A DNA stretch of 33,411 bases, taken from JAYRWN01 sp041917975. GTDB lineage: Bacteria; Bacteroidota; Bacteroidia; Chitinophagales; Saprospiraceae. Under the pieces are notes generated by a model that had not been told where the DNA came from, did not search any database, and worked only from the letters and a program-made list of their open reading frames with translations. How positions within the stretch are numbered: position 1 is the first letter of the stretch; each line of letters opens with the position of its first letter. The stretch covers positions 1-33,411 of the forward strand of contig JAYRWN010000177.1 in NCBI GenBank assembly GCA_041917975.1. The letters are read 5' to 3'. This document shows positions 8,211 through 15,029 of the stretch, piece after piece. The position numbers were made by a program, and so were the translations under genes.

Positions 8211-9500
8211 TTAATGGGCAAAATCAATTTGGTATTGTCCATGAATACGTTCAGCAGGGGGATTAAAATACCCGAATTTAAGCTGTGGGAATTCATTCTG
8301 CAGCAAGGCCATCATTCGTTTTATACCCAGGGATTCGGAGGTTTCAGCAACGCCTATTTTTTCAAGATACCAATCGGGATCAATGTTAAAATTACGCCAC
8401 TGAATCATATTTAAATCTGAAGTCTTGATTAATTGTCTTAATGCTTCGTATTCTTCGTAACTGTCGGTAAGTCCTGGGAATACAAAATAATTAATACTGG
8501 TCCATCCACCTTCATTTCGTACGATCTGCAAGCTTTTAATCAGGTCCTTAAAATCATAATTATTGGGCAAATAATACGGGGTATATAATTCGGCTTGGGC
8601 GGAATTCATGCTGACGCGGATGCTGTTTAACCCGGCTTTCATCAAAGCCCTGATAGCTTCAGGTTTACTGCCATTTGTATTGATATTAATGCTTCCCCTG
8701 GCTGTAAATTTACGGATGGCCAGGATGGCGTCACGAATAGTTTCCCACATTAAAAGCGGTTCACCTTCACAACCCTGACCAAATGAAATAATGGGAAAGG
8801 GGGCCGTTTCCAGGTGGGGCACCGTGAACTCGACGATTTCATCCGCCGTAGGTTTGAATTGCAATCGATCATGACTGGAAACAATTTGTTCATTGGAAGG
8901 CTGAAAAGAAATACAACCAATACAATTAGAATTGCAGGCGGGAGAGGTGGGCACAGGGCATTCCCATCGCCCCATAAAGTAATTTCTTGCTGCCGGACAA
9001 TTGTAGGTTTTACAGCAATTCTCAGCCAAATGTTCCACCAGGCGGTTGTGGGGATAGGCTGCGCGCAGGGTGTCAACGCCCCGATTAATACTTTCAGAAT
9101 TAAACCCATAACATTCCTGCCGAATATCCTGTTCTATTCGTATAGCAGTAACGTAAAACTGTTCATTTAACCAGCCTACTGCGGTGTAACAGAACAAAGG
9201 TAAAACTGGCGCTGCCGGCAAATTCATATAGGCTGAAAGGTACAGTCCAGTGTAGGCTGGAGGGATGAAGGCTGCTACGGCCCATCCCTTTTCGCTAATT
9301 CGCATCTCCCCAGATAGCACATCAATTCCAACTGGCCGCCGTCCCGGTAAATGGTAAAGGCTTCCCCCCTCGGGAAGTGAAATCCAGTCGTCAGGGTCTA
9401 CCGCCTGTGAATAATATCCTGAACGGCCTACAGCATATAAAGACAAATCCTCATATACTTGACCTCGATCATCTGCATAAAGTACAAAAGGGTTGGGCAT
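8211..9500 (-). CDS. Radical SAM protein with extra N-terminal cysteines
   Basis: A radical S-adenosylmethionine enzyme: the [4Fe-4S] motif is C189-N-S-N-C193-I-G-C196, followed by a GGE-like segment FGQGCEGEPLL and the strand ININTNGS of the partial TIM barrel. Before it lies an N-terminal region of about 185 residues (LPGRRPVGIDVLSGE, PPAYTGLYLSAY), which I associate from memory with a conserved uncharacterised radical SAM group. Four more cysteines (162, 163, 168, 181) just before the SAM motif could bind a second metal cluster. Substrate unknown. A -7 element (9545-9552) places the start of transcription about 38 bases before the ATG at 9500. It is transcribed divergently from the SET-domain gene and probably together with the pseudouridine synthase. 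429 aa. Confidence 0.87.
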   Translation of the reverse strand: MPNPFVLYADDRGQVYEDLSLYAVGRSGYYSQAVDPDDWISLPEGGSLYHLPGRRPVGIDVLSGEMRISEKGWAVAAFIPPAYTGLYLSAYMNLPAAPVLPLFCYTAVGWLNEQFYVTAIRIEQDIRQECYGFNSESINRGVDTLRAAYPHNRLVEHLAENCCKTYNCPAARNYFMGRWECPVPTSPACNSNCIGCISFQPSNEQIVSSHDRLQFKPTADEIVEFTVPHLETAPFPIISFGQGCEGEPLLMWETIRDAILAIRKFTARGSININTNGSKPEAIRALMKAGLNSIRVSMNSAQAELYTPYYLPNNYDFKDLIKSLQIVRNEGGWTSINYFVFPGLTDSYEEYEALRQLIKTSDLNMIQWRNFNIDPDWYLEKIGVAETSESLGIKRMMALLQNEFPQLKFGYFNPPAERIHGQYQIDFAH

Positions 9501-9544
9501 AGAAAACTACTCTTGACCACTATTAGAATTAGATATAAGAATCA

Positions 9545-9552
9545 CAAAGGTA
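9545..9552 (-). promoter_or_regulatory. -7 promoter element for the radical SAM gene
   Basis: On the minus strand this reads TACCTTTG, matching TANNTTTG. A convincing -33 element at the right distance was not found, so the call rests on the -7 element and its position upstream of the gene start at 9500. Confidence 0.5.
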
Positions 9553-9555
9553 ACG

Positions 9556-9563
9556 TATTTTTG
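9556..9563 (+). promoter_or_regulatory. -7 promoter element for the SET-domain gene
   Basis: TATTTTTG matches TANNTTTG and lies 33 bases before the ATG at 9597. It is only three bases from the oppositely directed -7 element at 9545-9552. No clear -33 element. Confidence 0.45.
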
Positions 9564-9596
9564 CTGTGAGCTAATGACTAAATAAAGGTATGACTT

Positions 9597-9983
9597 ATGG
9601 TCCGTCACCCTGCATTATATATTGCCCCTAGCACGGTCGGAGGCCGAGGCGTTTTCACCGCCGCCGACTTAAGTCCTGGGGAATGTGTAGAAATATGCCC
9701 CACGCTGATCATTCCTCCGGAAGAACTACCTTTGATAGAAAAAACTATCTTATATAATTATTATTTTCAATGGGGCGATGATTTTACGGCCGGAGCAATT
9801 GCACTTGGTTTCGGTTCATTATATAACCACTCACATGAACCCAATGCCAAATATGAATTGGATTATGATCAATGTACCATTGATTTTGTGATTATTAAAC
9901 CAATACCTGCGGGAGAAGAAATTTTTGTAAGTTATAATGGAGATGAAAATGATAAAGGTCAGGTGTGGTTTGAAAAAATGTGA
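9597..9983 (+). CDS. Small SET-domain protein (lysine methyltransferase-like)
   Basis: A 128-residue protein made almost entirely of a SET domain. SET enzymes transfer methyl groups from S-adenosylmethionine to protein lysines. Visible family motifs in order: GGRGVFTAADLSPGECVE (N-terminal SET segment), GFGSLYNHSHEPNA (the NHSxxPN AdoMet/pseudoknot motif, about residues 72-85), and AGEEIFVSYNGDE (the catalytic-Tyr segment EIFVSY). There is no pre-SET or post-SET cysteine cluster. Short SET proteins of this kind are widespread in bacteria with unknown targets. ATG 9597 starts directly with the domain. The stop codon abuts the 3' end of the SRP RNA gene on the other strand, so the two transcripts are antisense at their ends. 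Confidence 0.85.
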   Translation: MVRHPALYIAPSTVGGRGVFTAADLSPGECVEICPTLIIPPEELPLIEKTILYNYYFQWGDDFTAGAIALGFGSLYNHSHEPNAKYELDYDQCTIDFVIIKPIPAGEEIFVSYNGDENDKGQVWFEKM

Positions 9984-10070
9984 GGAATCATATCGCACCG
10001 CTCAACCTCCTACCCTTGCTGCGTTTCCACCCTGGGGGGGTTTGGAAGGAGCTGGTCGTATGACCCTCAC
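9984..10070 (-). ncRNA. ffs: Signal recognition particle RNA, small bacterial type (4.5S)
   Basis: The minus strand carries the conserved Ffh-binding hairpin: CCAGGGTGGAAACGCAGCA then AGGGTAGG, with the apical loop GTG-GAAA-CGC and the asymmetric AGCA side typical of domain IV. Outer parts pair: AGCTCCT with AGGAG, and the closing GGGTCATACGACC with GGTGCGATATGATTCC. The promoter at 10076-10105 predicts a start near 10069, in agreement with the closing stem. Downstream on the same strand is a run of six T (complement of 9973-9978) inside the SET-domain gene. With Ffh the RNA targets membrane proteins co-translationally. The ends are estimated to within a few bases. Confidence 0.88.
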
Positions 10071-10075
10071 GGGCG

Positions 10076-10105
10076 CAAAGGTAAAAGGATTTTTTAATTA
10101 ACAAA
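10076..10105 (-). promoter_or_regulatory. Promoter of the SRP RNA gene
   Basis: On the minus strand: TTTG (10102-10105), 18 bases, then TACCTTTG (10076-10083), matching the Bacteroidota consensus with spacing one base short. Initiation is expected near 10069. Confidence 0.75.
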
Positions 10106-10133
10106 TGGGTCTTGGTTATCTAAGCTAGTTCAA

Positions 10134-10961
10134 ATGAAATTAGAAATCGGTTTTTCGCCATGTCCCAATGATACCTTTATATTTGATGCCTTAGTTCATC
10201 AGAGGATTGATACCAAGAGTTACCAGTTCGAGCCCATCTTGGCTGATGTAGAAACCCTGAACCGCTGGGCTATGAAAAGCACTTTACCAATAACCAAATT
10301 ATCCTATCACGGATTTTTAAGGGTCACTGACCAATATGTCATGTGCAGAGCGGGAGGTGCTTTGGGGTTTGGAGTAGGTCCCCTATTGGTTACAAAGGAC
10401 CCGGAAATATTTTTATCACAAAAATCCCCTATAGTCCTTTTGCCAGGTGAATATACAACCGCCCACCTTTTGTTCAAATTGGCTTACCCCCAATATTCGA
10501 ATAAACATTTCGTACCATTCCATCAGATAGAAAACTTGATTTTGTCTCACGAGGCAGATGCCGGAGTGATCATTCATGAGAATCGTTTTACTTATGCTCA
10601 AAAAGGCCTGCATCTAATCAAGGATTTAGGAGCATGGTGGGAAGAAGAGACCAAACTACCCATTCCACTGGGAGGGATCGCCTTTAGTAAAAGACTACCT
10701 AAGCAAAATAGTATAGAAATAGCTGAACTGATCCGTCATAGTATCGAATATGCCTTTCAAAATCCTGACGCCAGCTCTGCTTATGTTTTGCAACATGCCC
10801 AAGAGATGGATGAATCCGTGAGACGCCAACATATCAATTTATATGTCAACTCATATAGCCTGGATGTCAGTGAGATCGGGATTCAGGCTGTTACCCAGAT
10901 GGCTATTAGGTTATCTGGACTGGATGGTTTAAAATTAGATACGAATAAATTATTTTTATAA
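10134..10961 (+). CDS. mqnD: 1,4-dihydroxy-6-naphthoate synthase (futalosine pathway of menaquinone synthesis)
   Basis: MqnD converts cyclic de-hypoxanthine futalosine to 1,4-dihydroxy-6-naphthoate in the alternative (futalosine) route to menaquinone. The N-terminus MKLEIGFSPCPNDTFIFDAL carries the SPCPNDTF signature that separates MqnD from MqnA, and the rest has the periplasmic-binding-protein-like fold expected (LPITKLSYHGFL, GGALGFGVGPLLV, HEADAGVIIHENRFTY, PIPLGGIAFSKRLP). 275 residues is normal for the family. There is no signal peptide, so it is cytoplasmic. ATG 10134 matches the usual family start exactly. No other mqn gene is adjacent; the pathway genes must be elsewhere. It starts 28 bases after the divergent SRP promoter, and I saw no clear promoter of its own. 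Confidence 0.93.
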   Translation: MKLEIGFSPCPNDTFIFDALVHQRIDTKSYQFEPILADVETLNRWAMKSTLPITKLSYHGFLRVTDQYVMCRAGGALGFGVGPLLVTKDPEIFLSQKSPIVLLPGEYTTAHLLFKLAYPQYSNKHFVPFHQIENLILSHEADAGVIIHENRFTYAQKGLHLIKDLGAWWEEETKLPIPLGGIAFSKRLPKQNSIEIAELIRHSIEYAFQNPDASSAYVLQHAQEMDESVRRQHINLYVNSYSLDVSEIGIQAVTQMAIRLSGLDGLKLDTNKLFL

Positions 10962-11044
10962 ATATATATTAGAATGATAATTAACTATTTATGAATTAAC
11001 ATAAATTATTATTTAAAATAATTTAAAAAACAAAGCTTTACATA

Positions 11045-11075
11045 TTGCATTTTATTTTAATGTGTTTTATATTTG
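11045..11075 (+). promoter_or_regulatory. Promoter upstream of a short transcript in the mqnD-ald gap
   Basis: TTG (11045-11047), 20 bases, then TATATTTG (11068-11075), an exact TANNTTTG. Initiation would be near 11081. It is followed only 40 bases later by a terminator hairpin. Confidence 0.6.
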
Positions 11076-11081
11076 CATCAG

Positions 11082-11146
11082 TGTAAGTTTTGGTTTAAAA
11101 GTGTAAAATTCGTCTTGCTCGTGAAAAGTCGCGAGCATTTTTTTTT
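11082..11146 (+). ncRNA. Candidate small RNA or short leader transcript between mqnD and ald
   Basis: A good promoter (11045-11075) and a good terminator (11116-11146) bracket about 65 bases with no open reading frame of note. The 5' half is U/A-rich and unstructured (GTGTAAGTTTTGG), the 3' half is the terminator hairpin. It could be a small regulatory RNA or an attenuated leader for ald. I saw no obvious competing anti-terminator and no riboswitch that I recognise. The rest of the 10962-11213 gap is AT-rich with nothing else supported. Confidence 0.4.
11116..11146 (+). terminator. Rho-independent terminator in the mqnD-ald gap
   Basis: Stem TGCTCGTG (11116-11123) with CGCGAGCA (11130-11137), loop AAAAGT, then nine T. 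It can end both the mqnD transcript and the short transcript starting near 11082. Confidence 0.85.
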
Positions 11147-11213
11147 ATAGGACATCCATTAAGGTTTTTGAATAAGGATTTCTACCTTCGCCCTCACTTT
11201 AAACTAATAAATT

Positions 11214-12329
11214 ATGATCATCGGAGTTCCCAAAGAAATTAAACAAAGTGAAAACCGTGTAGCTCTGACTCCGGCAGGAGCCCAGGAGTTAGTTAAACGG
11301 GGTCATAAACTCTATGTTCAGCATACAGCCGGGTTGGGCAGTGGTTTTAATGACCAGGAATATGTCAAAGCCGGTGCTACTATTTTGCCAGAACTAGAGG
11401 ATATTTATGCCAAGGCAGAAATGATTATCAAGGTTAAAGAGCCTATTTTCGAAGAATATAGCCTGGTCAAACCCGGACAACTTTTATTTACTTATTTCCA
11501 TTTTGCATCCTATAAGCCATTGACAGAAGCAATGATAAAGAGCAATGCGATTTGTCTGGCTTATGAAACTGTTGAAAATGAGGATGGCAGCTTACCCCTA
11601 TTAATTCCTATGTCAGAAGTAGCCGGACGAATGGCCATACAGGAAGGAGCTAAGTACCTTGAAAAACCTCAAAAGGGTCGAGGTGTACTCTTGGGTGGTG
11701 TTCCAGGTGTTCCTCCAGCCGAGGTGCTGATATTAGGAGGAGGAATAGTGGGTGCCCAGGCGGCCAGGATGGCAGCAGGATTAGGTGCAAAAGTTACCAT
11801 TATGGACATAAACCTTCAACGTTTAAGATATTTAGCGGAGGTCATGCCTCCTAATGTGTTTACTCAATTTTCCAATGAATATAACATTCGCCAGTTAATC
11901 AAACAGGCCGATTTAATTATCGGGGCTGTTTTAATACCGGGAGCAAAAGCACCCCATCTCATCACCCGGGATATGTTGAAAATAATGAGGGAAGGAACAG
12001 TCTTGGTGGATGTTGCGGTAGATCAAGGTGGTTGTATAGAGACCTGTAAACCGACCACCCATGATGATCCGGTCTTCATCATTGATGATGTGGTTCATTA
12101 TTGTGTAGCAAATATGCCCGGAGCTGTCCCCCACACGTCTACCATTGCTTTAACTAATGCCACTTTACCTTATGCCATTCAGTTGGCTAACAAAGGATGG
12201 TTACAAGCCGTAAAGGATAATTCAGGCTTGAAAAAAGGATTGAATATCGTCAATGGTAAAATAGTGTATGAAGGTGTAGCGAAGGCTTTTGACTTGCCCT
12301 ATACCCCCTTAGAGGACGTTCTGGGTTAA
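11214..12329 (+). CDS. ald: Alanine dehydrogenase
   Basis: NAD-dependent enzyme interconverting L-alanine and pyruvate plus ammonia in the cytoplasm. Start and length (371 aa) match the family exactly. Substrate-site residues are visible: Arg15 in ENRVALTP, Lys75 in KVKEP, His96 in YFHFAS and Asp270 in VDVAVDQGG. The Rossmann nucleotide-binding motif is GGGIVG at 175-180, ending in the acidic TIMDIN segment that favours NAD. The protein is complete with no missing key residue. It is flanked by terminators on both sides, so it is probably monocistronic; a promoter directly upstream was not convincing (TACCTTCG near 11193 is imperfect). Confidence 0.95.
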   Translation: MIIGVPKEIKQSENRVALTPAGAQELVKRGHKLYVQHTAGLGSGFNDQEYVKAGATILPELEDIYAKAEMIIKVKEPIFEEYSLVKPGQLLFTYFHFASYKPLTEAMIKSNAICLAYETVENEDGSLPLLIPMSEVAGRMAIQEGAKYLEKPQKGRGVLLGGVPGVPPAEVLILGGGIVGAQAARMAAGLGAKVTIMDINLQRLRYLAEVMPPNVFTQFSNEYNIRQLIKQADLIIGAVLIPGAKAPHLITRDMLKIMREGTVLVDVAVDQGGCIETCKPTTHDDPVFIIDDVVHYCVANMPGAVPHTSTIALTNATLPYAIQLANKGWLQAVKDNSGLKKGLNIVNGKIVYEGVAKAFDLPYTPLEDVLG

Positions 12330-12330
12330 A

Positions 12331-12370
12331 TTGGAGTTAACCAGAAATACATCTTACTCCGGTTTTTTTT
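12331..12370 (+). terminator. Rho-independent terminator of ald
   Basis: Stem GGAGTTAA (12333-12340) with TTACTCC (12354-12360), one bulged T, extended by wobble pairs, followed by GG and nine T. It begins right after the ald stop codon. Confidence 0.8.
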
Positions 12371-12423
12371 TAGTTGCAGCACTTGATTTGTTATATTATT
12401 TTTTTGTAAATTGTCGTCATCTG

Positions 12424-12438
12424 TTTTAACAGTTAAAA
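12424..12438. promoter_or_regulatory. Palindrome upstream of the small HTH gene, possible operator
   Basis: TTTTAAC-A-GTTAAAA, a perfect 7+7 inverted repeat around one base, ending 12 bases before the ATG at 12451. The gene it precedes encodes a small DNA-binding protein, so self-binding is possible. AT-rich palindromes also occur by chance. Confidence 0.35.
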
Positions 12439-12450
12439 AAATTGCATGAT

Positions 12451-12708
12451 ATGAATATAACATTCAATGAACTAAGAAAAATTAAACACAGCCTACCAAC
12501 CGGCAGTATAAGCAGAATGGCCAGAGAACTTAATATGGATGAACAAACCATCAGAAACTATTTTGGAGCTCAGAAGTATGAAAATGGGGCTATTGTTAAT
12601 GAACATGTACAGCCCGGTCCTGATGGAGGTATAGTTTATATTGAAGATTCTACTATCCTTGACTTAGCCAGGAAAATACTTCAGGAAAACTCAGTCAGCC
12701 TGACCTAA
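12451..12708 (+). CDS. Small helix-turn-helix DNA-binding protein
   Basis: An 85-residue protein with a helix-turn-helix at about residues 19-38 (SISRMARELNMDEQTIRNYF), the pattern of a protein that reads DNA with a single small domain. The second half (VQPGPDGGIVYIEDSTILDLARKIL) looks like a short beta-hairpin and helix. I recognise the type as a small conserved Bacteroidota DNA-binding protein without an assigned role. ATG 12451 is preferred over an in-frame TTG at 12442. A palindrome lies just upstream. The stop codon overlaps that of the convergent methyltransferase gene by four bases (CTAA). Confidence 0.75.
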   Translation: MNITFNELRKIKHSLPTGSISRMARELNMDEQTIRNYFGAQKYENGAIVNEHVQPGPDGGIVYIEDSTILDLARKILQENSVSLT

Positions 12709-13433
12709 TCCGGCATAAACGGATAGAAATTTTTGGTTTTTGCGATGTAATCCGGAGAATATTCATTGTTCTCTGACAGGTGAATGTACAGGGTATCTTC
12801 ATCTAAGGTTGTCTTTTGGTGTGAGAATTTAAGGATTAAACGTTCAATCGGTTTATCTGCTCTACTAATAACTTTGACGGTGGTATTGTGCTGGAGGTTA
12901 TAAAATCTAGCCATTTCCACGAACCTCAACCCTTCCAGATGAGGCAAAATAACCCAAAATACCCCATCAGCTCCTAAAAGTTTATGTACAGAGCGCAATA
13001 GATCCTGGTGCGAGAGCTGAAAAGTCTGGCGCATTAGGTTTTTGTAGGCGGACGGTGAAAAATTGCCTCCGGAAAAAAAAGGAGGATTAGAAACAATCAA
13101 GTCATAGGCTGTAGGTCTGGTTTCTGCAAAATCAGAAACACCTATTGCAAAAGCTTTTAACCGTGTTTTAAAAGGGCTATTTTCAAAATTTGTTCGCGCC
13201 AGATCAATGGCATCCTGGCTGATATCGATAGCATGAATTTCGGCTTGACTATGGGATTGAGCCACCATCATAGCAATCAATCCGCTACCGGTACCAATGT
13301 CAAGGATAGTTTTAGGTTGAGGATGATGGGCTACGGCACCTAATAACACCCCGTCAGTTCCCACCTTCATGACATTCGGTCGTTGAATTACCTGGAATTG
13401 TTTAAAATAAAAAATATCTAAAGTTTCGGTCAT
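12705..13433 (-). CDS. trmN6: tRNA1(Val) (adenine(37)-N6)-methyltransferase, TrmN6/YfiC-like
   Basis: S-adenosylmethionine-dependent N6-adenine methyltransferase; in E. coli YfiC/TrmN6 methylates A37 of tRNA1(Val). Motif I is ILDIGTGSGLIAMMVAQ (AdoMet binding), the acidic strand is IHAIDISQDAI, and the catalytic NPPFFSGG matches the NPPY/F motif of N6-adenine enzymes. The N-terminal FYFKQFQVIQ and VMKVGTDGVLLGA are typical of this subgroup, in which the preceding residues recognise tRNA. 242 aa is the usual length, and ATG 13433 gives the normal N-terminus. The exact tRNA target in this organism is inferred from the family only. It converges on the HTH gene. Confidence 0.9.
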   Translation of the reverse strand: MTETLDIFYFKQFQVIQRPNVMKVGTDGVLLGAVAHHPQPKTILDIGTGSGLIAMMVAQSHSQAEIHAIDISQDAIDLARTNFENSPFKTRLKAFAIGVSDFAETRPTAYDLIVSNPPFFSGGNFSPSAYKNLMRQTFQLSHQDLLRSVHKLLGADGVFWVILPHLEGLRFVEMARFYNLQHNTTVKVISRADKPIERLILKFSHQKTTLDEDTLYIHLSENNEYSPDYIAKTKNFYPFMPD

Positions 13434-13550
13434 CTTCCCCTACCTGGTATTCATTCTGGCCTGTAACAGTTTGAAGATTATAATTGTTGAAGCAAATAAT
13501 CGTATTTTAGAAAGTTATTTTATCATTTATCTTTCCGGACAACATCAACA

Positions 13551-14849
13551 GTGTTAACCTCCAATCCACTCATATTAGATCTAAGTTTACATGAAATCCT
13601 GAAAGAACTGGAAGGATCAAAAGACAGCTATTTTATAACCGGAAAAGCCGGCACGGGAAAGTCCACTTTGTTGCAGATATTTCGCGACACTACACGAAAA
13701 AATGTAGTCGTACTGGCACCGACCGGCGTAGCTGCCTTAAACGTGAGGGGGCAAACTATTCATTCCTTTTTTGGTTTTCCTCCACATTTAATTGATAAAC
13801 AAGCCATCGAAAAAAGAAAAAATCACCGCTTTTTTGCCCGAATAGACACAATTATTATTGATGAAATATCCATGGTCAGGGCTGATATTCTGGACCACAT
13901 AAATTTTTTTCTACAAATAAACCGTCAGGATAGCCGGCCTTTTGGAGGTGTACAAATGATCCTACTCGGTGATGTATTCCAACTACCACCAGTTGTGGCT
14001 ACGCCTTTTGAGCGGGATTATTTTCGGACCGTTTACACCAGCCCATATTTTTTTGATGCACACATTATACAACAGGGATTTAAGTATTTCACCATTCAAC
14101 TTCAAAAAATATACCGTCAAAATGAACATCATTTCATAAAAATCTTGGATGCCATTCGCCATAAGCAGTTGGATAATAATGTGTTAGATGTGTTAAACGA
14201 AAGAGTTGCTGCTACACCCCTGAAGGAACAACTGATGATCACTTTAGCCACTCGCAATGACAAAGTTAACTTGATTAATCTTCAGGAGCTTCAAAAACTT
14301 GATGCACCCCCATTGGTTTATCAAGCCGAGATTAACGGTTTGTTCGAACCTCAATTCTACCCCACTGATTTAGCTTTAAAACTGAAAGTAGGTGCTCAGA
14401 TCATGCTCTTAAAAAATGACCTGCAAAAAAGGTATGTGAATGGCACCTTAGGACGGGTAGAAATTCTGAAAGAGCATGAAATAGCTATATCTGTAGTTGG
14501 AGAAGATGGTAAAAAGGTTTTTATCGAACTGGAAAAAAACACCTGGGAATTAATGAAATACCGCATGAACAACCAAGAAGGTAACCGTATAGAATCTGAA
14601 GTCATCGGAACTTTTACACAATACCCTTTACGACTAGCCTGGGCGGTCACTATTCATAAAAGCCAAGGCAAAACATTCGACTATATCAACGTTGATTTAG
14701 ATAAGGGTGCCTTTGAACACGGTCAGACTTATGTCGCTTTAAGCCGCTGTAGGACCATGGAAGGTATTTTTTTGCAGCGCCCAATTAAACCCACGGACAT
14801 TTTAGTGGATGAAAGAGTAACAGAATTTTATGAGCAATGCGTACGCTAG
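13551..14849 (+). CDS. PIF1/RecD-like superfamily 1 DNA helicase
   Basis: ATP-driven 5'-3' DNA helicase of the PIF1-like group, likely acting on replication or recombination intermediates. Motifs in order: Walker A GKAGTGKS (residues 31-38), motif Ia VLAPTGVAALN then TIHSFFGFPP, Walker B IIIDEISMVR, motif III LLGDVFQLPPVV, and a late UvrD/RecD-like block AVTIHKSQGKTFDYINVDL with YVALSRCR. At 432 residues it is the core helicase with no extra C-terminal domain. Translation must start at GTG 13551, since no in-frame ATG lies near the N-terminus and Walker A follows within 31 residues. TATCTTTC upstream is one base from the -7 consensus but lacks a clear partner. No partner gene suggests a specific pathway. 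Confidence 0.88.
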   Translation: MLTSNPLILDLSLHEILKELEGSKDSYFITGKAGTGKSTLLQIFRDTTRKNVVVLAPTGVAALNVRGQTIHSFFGFPPHLIDKQAIEKRKNHRFFARIDTIIIDEISMVRADILDHINFFLQINRQDSRPFGGVQMILLGDVFQLPPVVATPFERDYFRTVYTSPYFFDAHIIQQGFKYFTIQLQKIYRQNEHHFIKILDAIRHKQLDNNVLDVLNERVAATPLKEQLMITLATRNDKVNLINLQELQKLDAPPLVYQAEINGLFEPQFYPTDLALKLKVGAQIMLLKNDLQKRYVNGTLGRVEILKEHEIAISVVGEDGKKVFIELEKNTWELMKYRMNNQEGNRIESEVIGTFTQYPLRLAWAVTIHKSQGKTFDYINVDLDKGAFEHGQTYVALSRCRTMEGIFLQRPIKPTDILVDERVTEFYEQCVR

Positions 14850-14860
14850 GGAGTAGTTTT

Positions 14861-14868
14861 TATATTTG
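14861..14868 (+). promoter_or_regulatory. -7 promoter element for the small membrane protein and miaE-like gene
   Basis: TATATTTG is an exact TANNTTTG, 25 bases before the ATG at 14893. No good -33 element is seen at 19-21 bases. Confidence 0.5.
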
Positions 14869-14892
14869 TGATCAGATAAAAACATTTAGATC

Positions 14893-15024
14893 ATGGCAGT
14901 GTCAAAAAGAAAAGTGAGATTGGAGAAAAAGCATCAGGTTCAAGAGAAAAATTTTTGGTTTTGGTTAGTTGCTATTACCTTGTTCCTGATTATTATCCTT
15001 TATATTGTTTATAAAAGAGCTTAA
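14893..15024 (+). CDS. Small single-pass membrane protein (43 aa)
   Basis: An ATG-initiated frame of 43 codons with a highly basic N-terminus (MAVSKRKVRLEKKHQ) followed by a hydrophobic helix (FWFWLVAITLFLIIILYIVY) and a basic tail KRA. The charges and helix are those of a short inner-membrane anchor with the basic part in the cytoplasm. It has its own -7 element at a suitable distance and lies five bases upstream of the miaE-like gene, with which it should be co-transcribed. I do not recognise a family. Coding status is supported by position, promoter and the sensible protein layout, not by homology. Confidence 0.65.
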   Translation: MAVSKRKVRLEKKHQVQEKNFWFWLVAITLFLIIILYIVYKRA

Positions 15025-15029
15025 ATGAT

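Noticed and set aside
8814..9170. Frame of 118 codons opposite the radical SAM gene, and one of 119 codons on the same strand at 8750-9109
   Set aside because: Shadow frames of a gene with clear motifs; no plausible protein features of their own.
10962..11080. Further signals in the AT-rich gap before the short transcript
   Set aside because: Short AT palindromes such as ATTATTT-A-AAATAAT are expected by composition alone.
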